From Acinetobacter piscicola (lineage in GTDB: Bacteria > Pseudomonadota > Gammaproteobacteria > Pseudomonadales > Moraxellaceae): a stretch of DNA of 64,000 bases. The DNA lies in the NCBI RefSeq assembly GCF_015218165.1, contig NZ_CP048659.1:3100001-3164000 (forward strand). Direction: 5' to 3'. The position numbers were made by a program, and so were the translations under genes. Positions within the stretch are counted from its first letter, which is position 1. The number at the start of each line of letters is the position of its first letter. Below the pieces are notes generated by a model that saw only the letters and a list, made by a program, of their open reading frames with translations, had not been told where the DNA came from and made no database searches. Of this stretch, positions 35,944 to 49,875 are shown one piece after another.

Positions 35944-35969
35944 AATGCGGTGAAAATTTTCACCGCATT
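35944..35969. terminator. 26-base perfect palindrome between convergent genes
   Basis: AATGCGGTGAAAA and its reverse complement meet at 35956/35957 with no loop. There is no clear T-run after it on either side. It lies between the paralog locus and a convergent acyl-CoA dehydrogenase gene and is most likely a bidirectional terminator of atypical form. Confidence 0.55.
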
Positions 35970-35990
35970 GATTCTAAAGCTTCCAGCAAA

Positions 35991-37154
35991 CTAGTACCCT
36001 AACTGACGACTTGCCAAATCTTTCATGATTTCTTCAGCGCCACCACCGATCATATTTACTTTGACGTCACGGTAAATACGCTCAGATTTTGTGCCACGCA
36101 TGAAGCCCATGCCACCCAGTGTTTGCACTGCTGCATCTGCACAAAACTGCATGGTTTGTGTTGCAACATTTTTTAGCATACAAATCTGTGCAATCAATTC
36201 ATTGCCTTGTAACTCAGGTCGTCCCAAACGATAAGCTGTATCTTCAAGTAAAGCGCGTGTCGTGGTTAAACGTGTTGCCATATCGACCAATTTATGACGT
36301 ACAACTTGATGATCGACCAAGCGCTTACCAAAAGTCTTACGCTCTTTTGCCCATTCTAAAGCTTCTTCATAACAGGTCAAAGCAAAACCATAACTACTGG
36401 CTGCAAGAAAGAAACGCTCCATGTTGAAGTTATTCATAATGACAAGAAAGCCCATATTTTCAACACCCAACAAATTTTTTACAGGGACACGGACATTGTC
36501 AAAATGTAAATGTGCGGTATCTGAAGCCCACCAGCCCATTTTATCGAGCTTAGATTTGCTGATCCCTTCACTATGTGCATCAATCAACAACATGGAAATG
36601 CCATTCGGACCTTTGGCATCGGGGTCAGTACGCACTGCAACCGTATAATAATCTGCTCGCATTCCCGAAGTAATAAAGGTCTTTTCCCCACTGACAATGT
36701 AATCATCTCCATCCCGAAAAGCTTTGGTTTTTAATGCTGCGACATCTGAGCCGCCAGTGGGTTCTGTAATTGCTAAAGCAGATATTTTTTCACCTGCCAA
36801 TATTTTCGTTAAAACCGTTTCTTTAATTTCAGCAGATGCAAAATGATTAATCGGTGGGGCACCAATGGAGTGCGAAAGCAATGATGCGCACAAACCACCT
36901 GAACCTGTTTTGGCTAATTCGATCGAAGACAATAAAACATGAAATGCATCGGTCTGTGCAATACCCCCATAAGTTTCATCAAACCCTAATCCAAGTAATC
37001 CAATATCAGCTGCTTTTTTATAAAGTTCACGTGGAAAAGTTTCAGCATCTTCCCATTCATTTACATAAGGCAGCATTTCCTTTTGTACAAATCTTCGTAC
37101 TGAATCGGAAAATTCAAAATGTTGCGGGCTATAGTAAATTGGATTCGGCTTCAT
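35991..37154 (-). CDS. Acyl-CoA dehydrogenase
   Basis: This 387-residue flavoprotein dehydrogenase contains KISALAITEPTGGSDVAAL, EKTFITSGMRADYYTV, the C-terminal FCADAAVQTLGGMGFMRG, and VNMIGGGAEEIMKDL. The GGGAEE ending is shared with AtuD and with isovaleryl-CoA-type dehydrogenases. It stands alone, 2 kb from the atu cluster, and could oxidise another branched-chain or terpenoid acyl-CoA. Substrate is unknown. A ribosome site (AAGGAAG) precedes the ATG at 37154. Confidence 0.9.
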   Translation of the reverse strand: MKPNPIYYSPQHFEFSDSVRRFVQKEMLPYVNEWEDAETFPRELYKKAADIGLLGLGFDETYGGIAQTDAFHVLLSSIELAKTGSGGLCASLLSHSIGAPPINHFASAEIKETVLTKILAGEKISALAITEPTGGSDVAALKTKAFRDGDDYIVSGEKTFITSGMRADYYTVAVRTDPDAKGPNGISMLLIDAHSEGISKSKLDKMGWWASDTAHLHFDNVRVPVKNLLGVENMGFLVIMNNFNMERFFLAASSYGFALTCYEEALEWAKERKTFGKRLVDHQVVRHKLVDMATRLTTTRALLEDTAYRLGRPELQGNELIAQICMLKNVATQTMQFCADAAVQTLGGMGFMRGTKSERIYRDVKVNMIGGGAEEIMKDLASRQLGY

Positions 37155-37356
37155 TTTTATACACTTCCTTATTAATTTTCAAACTTATAGTGACAGATTT
37201 TTAAGCTTTTCAATGTGCTAAAAGCATCATTTAAACCCGAAAGTCATGATCTTTTCAGCCAAAACATAACTTTCATTTGACTCACAAATATTGATTTTTT
37301 ATGACAGCAAAATCCTTTACAATCTTGAACTATTTGCTTTTTATTATGATGTACCG

Positions 37357-40300
37357 ATGATCACACTGTCTCAATTTTTATCTCGTTTTAGCACTGTCAC
37401 TCTTCAACGCAGTCTAAATTATGTAAAAAAAATTGACGTGGCAAATTTAGAAACACATCTTGACAATAACCGCTTGGACATTGAAGCACAAATTGAAGGC
37501 AATGATTGGTATGATACTTTTATTCGTGTTGACCTCAACAAGAGCAGCATCATAGATAATGAATGCAGTTGCCCTGTCGGTTTTAATTGTAAACATGCAG
37601 CAGCATTAGCACATTATTATTATAATCATCAACATGAAAAGCCATTCAAAAAACGATCAGATTACCATCCTCATCAATCTCATAAAAATACAGCAACGCA
37701 TTCAGTACATCATCAATCAAATCACGCCACACATGACACTGCCAAAGCATGGCTGGAGCAGTTCCGCCAACAATTAGCCCTTGAAAAATCGACACAAATC
37801 TTAAAACATCACCAACTCATCTATATTTTTGAACCGAAGAAAAATTCAAAAAAATTACAATTAACAGTCAATAAAGCACGTCGCATTAAAGATGGTAGTA
37901 TCAGTAGAACAGAGCATTATACTAGTTATGACAATGTGCCTAATGGCCGCTTAAAAGTATCCAATGAAGATAAAAATATTTTTAATCATCTCTATTTTTT
38001 TGCAAAACTAAACTTCAACCATGCAAATATATATAACTATCCACCCACGTGGGACATTTCAGGTATTTACCAAGAACAACTCAAAATGGTGATTCAAAAA
38101 GGTGTTTGTTATCATCTAAATACCCTCAATTCTGCACTCACATGGTCTGATGAACTTTATCAACTTGAATTTAATTGGCATGCACAGCCTGCACAAAAAA
38201 CTGAAAAATTAAAAGCACAATTTTTTGACCAAAGTCATCAAAAATTAGATGCTGAGCATAACCAACAGATTTATATTATTCATTCACATCCTTTGAGTTA
38301 CCTTGATGCTGTTAAAAATCAGGTGGGCGTATTAGAGTCGTCTTATTCAAGTGAAATGATTGAAGAATTAATCAATATGCCGCAACTTCCTGCGGATCTT
38401 TTAGCTGAGTTTGAACAAGTCATTCAACCCTATTCTGCTTTTGGAGATTTGCCCCAAACACAATTTTCACAAAACTTAGAAACGATTCAAGGTCAACCGA
38501 TTCCGATTATACGTTTTGGTGGATTTCCACAATATCATCGTTTAAGCGATATGTATCACTATGCCATTGCTGAAATTGAATTTGAATATCCATCAGGACG
38601 AATCAAAGCAGGCGTCACTGAGGAATATGTCATTCAAATTTTGAATGAAAAAGCAGTCAAACAACAACGTGATTTAAAATTTGAAAAACAACAAGTTGAA
38701 TCTTTAAAAAAATTAATCCCCTCTTTTCAATGGCTCGCACAAATCAATAAAAACAAACGCCCTGCGTTTGACACAATGACTGAAAACTCAATTATTTGTG
38801 CTGATCCAAAAGATTGGATTCATCACCTGATTCCTGCCAATAAAATTGAACAATTAGGATGGAAAGTTGAACATACACCCGACAGCTTATTTCAATTATT
38901 AGCAACACAAAATTTTCAATTAAATTTAGTGGAGTCAACAAAAAAACAAAATTGGTTTGAAGTCGGTGCAACAGTTCAAGACCTTGAGGGTAACACATAT
39001 GATGTCATCCAACTTTTAGCACATCTTGTTGCTAAAATGCCCACCATGTTAGATCCTGAATTCATTGAAGAATTAGAAGATGATGGCTACTTTATCGTAA
39101 ATTTAGGTGATCAAAAACCACAATTGACCTTAAAAGTACAAGAAATAAAACCTATTTTTATTTATCTTAAAGAGATCTTGCAACATCCTGATTCAGCAGG
39201 ATTTGATCGCTATGATGCAGCACAACTTATTGATTTAAAACATACTTTAGGTATGCCATGGCAAAGTTCAGAACCTTTATACCAATTTGCCCATAAACTC
39301 AATCAATGCTACCAACAACAAATTGCAACGCCTCAAGGCTTTCGAGGTGAATTACGTCCTTATCAACAACAAGGCTTAGGTTGGTTACAATTTTTACGTG
39401 AAACCCACCATGGCGGTATTCTTGCTGATGATATGGGTTTAGGCAAAACAGCTCAGACCTTGGCACATTTATTGATCGAAAAACAAGCGGGAAGACTTGA
39501 TGAGCGTCCTGCCTTAATTATTGCACCGACATCATTAATGCAAAATTGGCGTAAAGAAGCAGAAAAATTTGCACCTGAATTAAAAGTTTTAATTTTACAG
39601 GGGCAAAATCGTCTTGAGCATTTCGAAAATATTCCACATGCAGATCTTATTCTCAGTACCTACCCACTTTTAGTGCGTGATGAAGAATATATTTTGAAAT
39701 ATCAATATCATATTCTAATTTTGGATGAAGCTCAAAATATCAAAAACCCACGTGCAAAAGCGGCTCAAGTGGTGAGACAAATTCAAGCTCAGCATCGCCT
39801 GTGCTTAACAGGCACGCCAATAGAAAACCATTTAGGCGAACTTTGGTCATTATTCCACTTTTTAATGCCAGGGTTCTTATATACACAGGATGTATTTAAT
39901 AAAAAGTATCGTACGCCGATTGAAAAAGAAGGCGATACAATGATCAAAAATCGCTTAGTTGCTCGTATTAAACCTTTTATGTTACGCCGTTTAAAAACTG
40001 ATGTTGCTCAAGAACTGCCAGAAAAAACAACAATTGAAGTGAATATTGACATGAATGAACAGCAGTCAAAACTATATGAAGCTGTTCGAGCAACCATGCA
40101 AAAAGATATTCGCGAACTTATTGCAGCTCGGGGCTTTAAACGTAGCCAAATTCAAATTTTAAGTGCATTATTAAAACTCAGACAAATCTGCTGTCATCCT
40201 CATCTGTTACAGCTAGACTATCTTAAAGATGATAATATTCAGTCTGCAAAATTAGATCAACTGATTGAAATGCTGACCAATATGGTCGAAGAAGGACGTA

Positions 40301-40746
40301 AAATTTTAGTTTTTTCACAATTTACAAGCATGTTGCAACTTATTGAAAATCAATTAAATACTCTAAAAATAAAGCATACCAAATTAACTGGAAAAACAAA
40401 AAAACGAGATGAAGTGATTACAGCCTTTCAATCTGGCGATATCCCAGTATTTTTAATCAGTTTAAAAGCTGGAGGGGTTGGCTTAAATCTGACAGCAGCT
40501 GATACTGTAATTCATTATGATCCATGGTGGAATCCGGCTGCTGAAGATCAGGCATCTGACCGAGCTTGGCGAATTGGTCAAGACAAACCTGTGTTTGTTT
40601 ATAAACTAATTACAAATCAAAGTATAGAAGAAAAAATTTTAGCTTTGCAGAAAAATAAAGCCCAATTAACCCAATCAATTCTCAGCACAGACTATGAACA
40701 TGAAGTAAAATTAACTGAAGAAGATGTAATGAAATTACTTGAATAA
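37357..40746 (+). CDS. SWIM/SNF2 DEAD/DEAH-box helicase
   Basis: This 1129-residue SF2 ATPase of the SNF2 family has an N-terminal SWIM zinc finger (CSCPVGFNCKH near residue 70), a long central region, and a C-terminal motor. The motor includes motif I ADDMGLGKT near 695, motif II LDEAQN, LTGTPIENH (motif III), FSQFTSMLQ, and SLKAGGVGLNL and HYDPWWNPAAEDQASDRAWR (V-VI). SNF2 proteins remodel nucleic-acid-protein complexes; its bacterial role is unclear. The ORF can be read from a TTG at 37291, but the first ATG at 37357 begins a normal N terminus. The FkbM gene lies 78 bases downstream. Confidence 0.88.
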   Translation: MITLSQFLSRFSTVTLQRSLNYVKKIDVANLETHLDNNRLDIEAQIEGNDWYDTFIRVDLNKSSIIDNECSCPVGFNCKHAAALAHYYYNHQHEKPFKKRSDYHPHQSHKNTATHSVHHQSNHATHDTAKAWLEQFRQQLALEKSTQILKHHQLIYIFEPKKNSKKLQLTVNKARRIKDGSISRTEHYTSYDNVPNGRLKVSNEDKNIFNHLYFFAKLNFNHANIYNYPPTWDISGIYQEQLKMVIQKGVCYHLNTLNSALTWSDELYQLEFNWHAQPAQKTEKLKAQFFDQSHQKLDAEHNQQIYIIHSHPLSYLDAVKNQVGVLESSYSSEMIEELINMPQLPADLLAEFEQVIQPYSAFGDLPQTQFSQNLETIQGQPIPIIRFGGFPQYHRLSDMYHYAIAEIEFEYPSGRIKAGVTEEYVIQILNEKAVKQQRDLKFEKQQVESLKKLIPSFQWLAQINKNKRPAFDTMTENSIICADPKDWIHHLIPANKIEQLGWKVEHTPDSLFQLLATQNFQLNLVESTKKQNWFEVGATVQDLEGNTYDVIQLLAHLVAKMPTMLDPEFIEELEDDGYFIVNLGDQKPQLTLKVQEIKPIFIYLKEILQHPDSAGFDRYDAAQLIDLKHTLGMPWQSSEPLYQFAHKLNQCYQQQIATPQGFRGELRPYQQQGLGWLQFLRETHHGGILADDMGLGKTAQTLAHLLIEKQAGRLDERPALIIAPTSLMQNWRKEAEKFAPELKVLILQGQNRLEHFENIPHADLILSTYPLLVRDEEYILKYQYHILILDEAQNIKNPRAKAAQVVRQIQAQHRLCLTGTPIENHLGELWSLFHFLMPGFLYTQDVFNKKYRTPIEKEGDTMIKNRLVARIKPFMLRRLKTDVAQELPEKTTIEVNIDMNEQQSKLYEAVRATMQKDIRELIAARGFKRSQIQILSALLKLRQICCHPHLLQLDYLKDDNIQSAKLDQLIEMLTNMVEEGRKILVFSQFTSMLQLIENQLNTLKIKHTKLTGKTKKRDEVITAFQSGDIPVFLISLKAGGVGLNLTAADTVIHYDPWWNPAAEDQASDRAWRIGQDKPVFVYKLITNQSIEEKILALQKNKAQLTQSILSTDYEHEVKLTEEDVMKLLE

Positions 40747-40824
40747 AAATTGCATTATGTATCTATCACATTGTATTTTAAACAAACACATCGCAATTCT
40801 TTTTTTTCATTTGGAATAAAATAG

Positions 40825-41664
40825 ATGGAAAATAATTTAGAACAACAAAACAAACATTCATTGAATGTAAAATTATATCCTGTAGAAAATTTACAATTTT
40901 TACTGACTGCAGGACCTGATTTAATCAGTACACAAATCAAAAAAGGACAATATTGGGATCAATTGATTTTAGTTTTATCAGAGCACTTTTTAAAAGATAT
41001 AGATCATCCCATATTTATTGATATTGGTGCCAATTTAGGTGCTATTTCCATTCCAATTGCGAAACACATTCAACCACGACAAGGTATCGTGCATAGCTTT
41101 GAAGCACAACGAGCGGTATTTTATCAACTCTGTGGCAATATTTTTGCTAATCATCTTACACAAACTTGTCATGCTCATCACTTAGCGATTGGAAATAAAC
41201 AAGGCACCATTCAAGTACCCATTTTAGATTTACATACCGACATCAATGTTGGTGCATTGTCTTTAGATGCCGAAATTCGGGCTGAACAAAGCGAACACCA
41301 GTTTGCTCATCATCATGATAAAAAATATGAGTCTGTAGATTTACAAAAAATAGATCATTTAACACTCCCCTCCGCGGACCTTATTAAAATTGACGTCGAA
41401 GGTATGGAGCTAGATGTCATTAAAGGAGCAAAAAAGTGGTTAAAATACAGTAATTACCCTCCGATTTTTCTTGAAGTATGGGGTGACTATATGAAAAAAC
41501 AAAAAACTAAAAAAGAAAAATTAATTAAATATCTAACAACTAATCTTGGTTATGAATTATTTTTTATAGATGAACTTTGCATTGCCCAACATGTAACACG
41601 TAAAAAATATAATATCATTTTGAATGATCAAAATAGACAAATTTATTTAGAAAAACTAGCATAA
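40825..41664 (+). CDS. FkbM family methyltransferase
   Basis: This 279-residue SAM-dependent methyltransferase has the SAM motif IFIDIGANLGAISIPIA near residue 70, HSFEAQRAVFYQL, and LIKIDVEGMELDVIKGA, typical of FkbM O-methyltransferases. The acceptor is unknown; FkbM enzymes act on sugars or polyketides. The C terminus is rich in Lys and Tyr. It may be cotranscribed with the SNF2 gene, and a terminator hairpin follows (41712-41738). Confidence 0.87.
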   Translation: MENNLEQQNKHSLNVKLYPVENLQFLLTAGPDLISTQIKKGQYWDQLILVLSEHFLKDIDHPIFIDIGANLGAISIPIAKHIQPRQGIVHSFEAQRAVFYQLCGNIFANHLTQTCHAHHLAIGNKQGTIQVPILDLHTDINVGALSLDAEIRAEQSEHQFAHHHDKKYESVDLQKIDHLTLPSADLIKIDVEGMELDVIKGAKKWLKYSNYPPIFLEVWGDYMKKQKTKKEKLIKYLTTNLGYELFFIDELCIAQHVTRKKYNIILNDQNRQIYLEKLA

Positions 41665-41711
41665 TGCTCTAGAAAACATGCAAGAAGACAATTAAATCAA
41701 TAAAATATAAC

Positions 41712-41743
41712 AAGGAATAATTGAAATAATTATTCCTTATTTA
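41712..41743 (+). terminator. Terminator after the FkbM gene
   Basis: An 11-bp stem (41712-41722 with 41728-41738, 5-nt loop) is followed by ATTTAT. Confidence 0.75.
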
Positions 41744-41771
41744 TAAATACTATTTTCCCACCCGCCATAAA

Positions 41772-41803
41772 AAACACCCCCAACCTTTCAGTTGAGGGTG
41801 TTT
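41772..41803 (-). terminator. Terminator of the rrn operon
   Basis: On the minus strand the arms AACACCCTCAAC and GTTGGGGGTGTT form a 12-bp stem with one wobble pair, followed by TTTT, just beyond the 5S gene. Confidence 0.9.
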
Positions 41804-41812
41804 AAATTTAAA

Positions 41813-41927
41813 AGCTGGCGATGACTTACTCTCACATGGGTAATCCCACACTACCATCAGCGCTAAGAGGTTTCACTTCTGAGTTCGGGAAGGGATCAGG
41901 TGGTTCACTCTTGCTATTGTCGCCAGC
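41813..41927 (-). rRNA. rrf: 5S ribosomal RNA
   Basis: The minus strand reads GCTGGCGACAATAGCAAGAG at the 5' end and closes with CATCGCCAGC. The ends pair in the 5S helix I. The internal AACCACCTGATCCCTTCCCG and CCGAACTCAGAAGTGAAAC segments are the standard 5S core. Length about 115 is normal. Confidence 0.95.
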
Positions 41928-42070
41928 AAACTGTTATGGATACTCGCTATGGTCTTATTTAGATGCCACGGCTTTCAACCAAATGAGTTATTAACAGGAT
42001 AATTTGAGTTGCTATTGTAACTAGCTTTTGAACTAAATCAAGCATTTTGCTTTGAATTCATTGAAACATA

Positions 42071-44979
<2,909 letters not shown>

Positions 44980-44998
<19 letters not shown>

Positions 44999-45342
44999 CG
45001 TTCATCCCTACAAGTAGGATAACCAACATTACAGTTTGAAGTACTGTGTATCTAAACACCGTACAGCTTCAATCTAAATTCATATACCAAAACGCTTGAT
45101 TCAGTTTTATCGCTAGTAACTCATTTCTTGTAGTTGCCTACTTGAAACGAGTATGAACAATTTATTTCAACTCAAATATATTCTGTTAATGATTCACTAC
45201 GTCTTCGTCAGATCGCAGTCAACTGTGATAAATCACAGAGCTTAATAACAATGCAGCGTATTATACGCTTCTTTATCACTAAGCTCTATAAGCTATCATT
45301 TTATTTGCTTGTTTATTAGCTAGTTAACATTCCGTAAGAATG
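44980..45342 (-). other. Internal spacer, 23S to tRNA-Ala
   Basis: This spacer of 363 bases is AT-rich with the 3' half of the pre-23S stem at its left end and no other gene. Similar leader/spacer words, such as the RNase III stem arms, are listed separately. Confidence 0.7.
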
Positions 45343-45418
45343 TGGTGGAGACTAGGAGAGTCGAACTCCTGACCTCCTGCGTGCAAAGCAGGCGCTCTAC
45401 CAACTAAGCTAAGTCCCC
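45343..45418 (-). tRNA. tRNA-Ala (TGC)
   Basis: A 76-base cloverleaf on the minus strand starts GGGGACTTAGCTTAGTTGG and ends in CCA. The anticodon loop TTTGCAC contains TGC. It sits between 23S and tRNA-Ile in the rrn spacer. Confidence 0.97.
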
Positions 45419-45492
45419 AGCTTAAGATCTAAAATATCTAATTCCCTGTACTCAATATTTAATTTTTCAATTAAATAATGTGTTCGTCAGAA

Positions 45493-45569
<77 letters not shown>

Positions 45570-45581
45570 TCAGATACTTCA

Positions 45582-47319
<1,738 letters not shown>

Positions 47320-47370
47320 ATTCTCTTAATGATCTTCTTAATGCTTCGTCAGCATCAAGCTAGGTCGGCT

Positions 47371-47398
47371 ATATTACTCTCTATCTCTAGAAAGTCAA
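47371..47398 (-). promoter_or_regulatory. Promoter of the rrn operon
   Basis: On the minus strand, TTGACT (47398-47393) and TAATAT (47376-47371) are spaced 16 bases. The bases after the -10 are GC-rich (AGCCGACC), as in stringently controlled rRNA promoters, and the upstream side is AT-rich. Confidence 0.75.
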
Positions 47399-47714
47399 CA
47401 TGTAATGAAAATTATTTTTAATCCTTCCTTCTAAAACCCAACTTAATCAATTCAACCAAGTCATTGTTTTATCAGAAGTTTTAATCTTCATCACCGCCGA
47501 TGGATGTGCATTCTACAGCATTTCAGATACGACGCAACCCCTTTTTTTATCTTTTCCTATTTTTTTTACTCATTCGCTACCTTTTTAAGCAATTTTTTAT
47601 GTTGTTTTTAACTTTTAAGGTGATTTGAGTTAAATACATACTGTCGAACTGCTGTTAGAATAGCGCCATGATTGTCACAAGTTCGTTCCTTGTAACTTAC
47701 ATTTAGGACTTTAT

Positions 47715-48644
47715 ATGCATCGTTTTAATTTTTTATGGGCAAGTATGCTGTGCATAGGCTTGACCTCAACTGCATTTGCTCAAGATGCATCTTCAGAATC
47801 TCTTGTTCAGGAAAGCGAGAAGGCTACCCAAACAACAGAGAATACTGAAGCTGTTACAATAGAAAATGCAACTATAGATAGTAAGCATCCACGTTTTGAT
47901 GCTTTAAAAGAATTAAAGTATGTCAAAGTTGAAAACTTAAAAGTGAATGCTAATGCTGCTCAAGCGGATGATGTAAAAGATCCATTACAACCATTAAATC
48001 GTGAAATCTTTGCATTTAATGATATGTTAGATCGTAATGTTGCACGTCCACTTGCTGTGCAATATTCAGAAAAAGTGCCTGAAGATGTACGTGGCTCTTA
48101 TAGCTCATTCCGTAAAAATTTGAGTGAGCCGTGGAATGCGGTCAATCAATTAGCACAAGGTCGTTTTAGCCGTGCCGCAAAAACATTAGGTCGTTTTACG
48201 ATTAATACAGTGACTTCTTTAGGTTTTGCAGATCCTGCAAAACGTTTAGGTATGCCAAATGAAGATGAATCATTGGGTACAACTTTAGGTTATTATGGTG
48301 TTCCAAGTGGTCCTTATTTAATGTTGCCACTTTTTGGACCAAGCACTTTACGTAATTCTTTAGATTATGTTGCTGAAAGTTATGCAAACCCACTGACTTA
48401 TACAGTAGATAATGCAGATCAGTCAGGTTATATCTGGGGAAATCGTCTAATGGGGGGTATTAATGCCCGTTCACGCTTATTAGAGTTTGAAGGTGCTTTA
48501 CAAGGTGATAGATATGCTGCGATTCGTGATATTTATTTACAACGTCAAAGTTATAATATTGCCAAGAAAAAAGGGTTAGATAGCGAAGCTATTTCCTTTG
48601 TTGATGATGTAGATGAAGATACTTCAACAGATGCCGAGCAATAA
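47715..48644 (+). CDS. mlaA: MlaA/VacJ family outer-membrane lipid-transport protein
   Basis: This 309-residue protein acts in retrograde phospholipid transport from the outer membrane (Mla pathway). MlaA motifs are DPLQPLNREIFAFNDMLDRN, a long amphipathic region, and LGYYGVPSGPYLMLPLFGPS. The N terminus is a signal peptide that appears to be cut at AFA-QD; no canonical lipobox Cys is seen at its end, unlike the E. coli lipoprotein. The mature N-terminal 70 residues are an extra acidic, Glu-rich region. Confidence 0.92.
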   Translation: MHRFNFLWASMLCIGLTSTAFAQDASSESLVQESEKATQTTENTEAVTIENATIDSKHPRFDALKELKYVKVENLKVNANAAQADDVKDPLQPLNREIFAFNDMLDRNVARPLAVQYSEKVPEDVRGSYSSFRKNLSEPWNAVNQLAQGRFSRAAKTLGRFTINTVTSLGFADPAKRLGMPNEDESLGTTLGYYGVPSGPYLMLPLFGPSTLRNSLDYVAESYANPLTYTVDNADQSGYIWGNRLMGGINARSRLLEFEGALQGDRYAAIRDIYLQRQSYNIAKKKGLDSEAISFVDDVDEDTSTDAEQ

Positions 48645-48793
48645 TTTAAATCCACCTTTTTCACATATTTTGTAAAAAATTATCTGATATTGGCATATCC
48701 TCGGATGTGTCAATATCTCTTGGTTATCTATTTTACATCGTCTAACATATATTCAGACATATACGCTTTATAGCAGGATTATTGAATCACTTT

Positions 48794-49762
48794 ATGTATT
48801 TCATTCAGCCCACTCGTACCATACCCAATTTAGACCAAGTACTAAATGCCCTTCCGAGTCTGCAAATGATCAATATTGAAGATATTCATTTGTATGATCC
48901 TACAGTCATTGCCATTGCAGATGTACAAGACTATTTACAACACCAGTGGAACTTACCGACAGTTGCTATTGCATTTGAAAATGAAGGTACAGCGCTTTCC
49001 CAAGCTTGGGAACTTGGTGCTTTAGCAGGTTGGATTTGGACACGTTTGCCTGCACACCCTGAACATTCATTATTAAAAATAGACGCACAATATAAACGTA
49101 ATCAAGACAGTCGTGATTTACCGTCTGCTGCAGAATTACAAAAAAAACTACTGCCAAATCCAATTGAACTACAGAACTATAAAGTAGAAACTTTATTTAA
49201 GCCTTCAGCATATTTGTCTGGAGATTGGTACGATTATTGGAAAATTAGCGATAAAGAAATCATTTTTTATCTTGCTGATGTTTCAGGACATGGCGTTACT
49301 AGCTCTTTGCTAACATCATGGATGGCAGCGTTTCATGGGCGTTCTAAAACACCTAGAGAATTGATTAAAAAACTCAATGGAATGTTGGTGCAGGAAAATA
49401 TCGAAAAGCACATTACCATGATTGCAGGGATTTTAAACTTAGAAACCCATGCTTTAAAATGGTCAAGTGCAGGACACTATCCTCCTCCGATTATTTTTGA
49501 ACCGAACCAAGCACCTCGTGTTTTAAATACCAGTAGTTTTCCTTTAGGGTTAACCGAAGACCTTGAAGTTGAAGAGTTTGATTTGGTATTAAATCGCCAT
49601 GCACGTTTTATTATTTGCTCAGATGGTGCGCTTGAACCTTATACAGGTGGCTTAAACGAACAGTTTTCACAACTCGTCTATCATTTGCAAAATCAATCAT
49701 TCCAAACCCCAAATCACGTTGCTGATGATATTGCCATCCTCAGTTTAAGAAGAATGAATTAG
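48794..49762 (+). CDS. gigA: GigA-like PP2C/SpoIIE-type Ser phosphatase
   Basis: This protein of about 322 residues has a C-terminal SpoIIE/RsbU-type phosphatase: LSGDWYDYWKIS, LADVSGHGVTSSLLTSWMA, KWSSAGHYPPPI, and ICSDGALEP, with the metal-binding Asp residues. The N-terminal about 110 residues are not clearly a receiver domain; a degenerate one is possible. In Acinetobacter baumannii the gigA/gigB pair controls stress and antibiotic tolerance. The start is uncertain: ATG 48794 is used, but a TTG at 48782 lies just 3 bases after an AGGA. Confidence 0.8.
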   Translation: MYFIQPTRTIPNLDQVLNALPSLQMINIEDIHLYDPTVIAIADVQDYLQHQWNLPTVAIAFENEGTALSQAWELGALAGWIWTRLPAHPEHSLLKIDAQYKRNQDSRDLPSAAELQKKLLPNPIELQNYKVETLFKPSAYLSGDWYDYWKISDKEIIFYLADVSGHGVTSSLLTSWMAAFHGRSKTPRELIKKLNGMLVQENIEKHITMIAGILNLETHALKWSSAGHYPPPIIFEPNQAPRVLNTSSFPLGLTEDLEVEEFDLVLNRHARFIICSDGALEPYTGGLNEQFSQLVYHLQNQSFQTPNHVADDIAILSLRRMN

Positions 49763-49875
49763 CATATTATTCAAAAACTTAATTCAATATAGACTATTCT
49801 CTAACGCGTCAATACTTGAGTATAGAGTTGCGCTATGTGATAATTTTCCCATCCTTCTCTGCAAATGGCATTTAT

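Noticed and set aside
37291..40746. SNF2 gene read from TTG at 37291
   Set aside because: An ATG at 37357 gives a normal start, and the upstream residues are AT-rich leader sequence.
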